Source: an uncultured Collinsella sp. (GTDB taxonomy: Bacteria; Actinomycetota; Coriobacteriia; Coriobacteriales; Coriobacteriaceae). Taken from it: a DNA stretch of 5,190 nt. The stretch covers positions 1-5,190 of the forward strand of contig CAAFOA010000331.1 of assembly GCA_900764415.1 (NCBI GenBank), in the 5' to 3' direction. Below the pieces are notes generated by a model that saw nothing but the letters and a program-made list of their open reading frames with translations, was not told the origin of the DNA and ran no database searches. Every line of letters starts with the position of its first letter. Positions within the stretch are counted from its first letter, which is position 1. This document shows, one piece after another, positions 5,166 to 5,190 of this stretch. The position numbers and the translations under genes were made by a program.

Positions 5166-5190
5166 ATGGACAAGGCTGCATCTTCCGGCC
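5166..5190 (+). CDS. 5' end of an unidentified gene, cut by the window edge
   Basis: ATG 5166 has AAGGAG (5152-5157) 8 bases upstream and opens a frame reading MDKAASSG to the end of the window. A TTG at 5163 in the same frame is a less likely start. Eight residues are too few to identify the product. No promoter is visible between the terminator's T-run and the ribosome binding site, so the gene would have to be read through from HPF or start within the palindrome/terminator segment. Confidence 0.65.

Overview
The window looks like chromosome of a GC-rich actinobacterium. Protein sequences, layout and codon use best fit Coriobacteriia, most likely Collinsella or a close relative. This is an inference from sequence feel; no database was searched. 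All supported genes lie on the + strand.

Layout: (1) 1-397, the 3' end of a gene whose product ends in a long disordered Arg/Gly-rich tail, of the kind seen on RNA-binding proteins such as DEAD-box helicases. (2) 398-498, a short gap holding a strong hairpin that buries the ribosome binding site of the next gene. (3) 499-1305, comF, a zinc-ribbon plus phosphoribosyltransferase-fold protein. (4) 1317-2426, probably in the same operon, a 369-residue protein of no assigned function with a C-terminal region that resembles DUF559/Vsr-like PD-(D/E)XK nuclease folds. (5) 2427-3158, about 730 bases with no secure gene. It contains an AT-rich 217-bp inverted-repeat element (2461-2677), a good sigma-70-type promoter (2799-2827), and a structured leader that may be untranslated or may encode an N-terminal extension. 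(6) 3159-4184, a lipoprotein of the family-3 solute-binding fold with a Ser/Glu-rich tail, closed by a textbook intrinsic terminator (4251-4284). (7) 4285-4501, a non-coding gap with one perfect 8-bp hairpin. (8) 4502-5086, long-form hibernation promoting factor (HPF). (9) 5087-5165, a palindrome followed by a terminator-like hairpin placed directly in front of the ribosome binding site of (10) a gene that starts at 5166 and runs off the window.

The genes do not form one pathway. comF and the nuclease-like gene may be co-transcribed. The lipoprotein and HPF look like separate transcription units. The least explained parts are the inverted-repeat element, the SD-sequestering hairpin before comF, the nuclease-like gene, and the 325-base leader of the lipoprotein. 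I found no clear evidence of a complete new multi-gene system.
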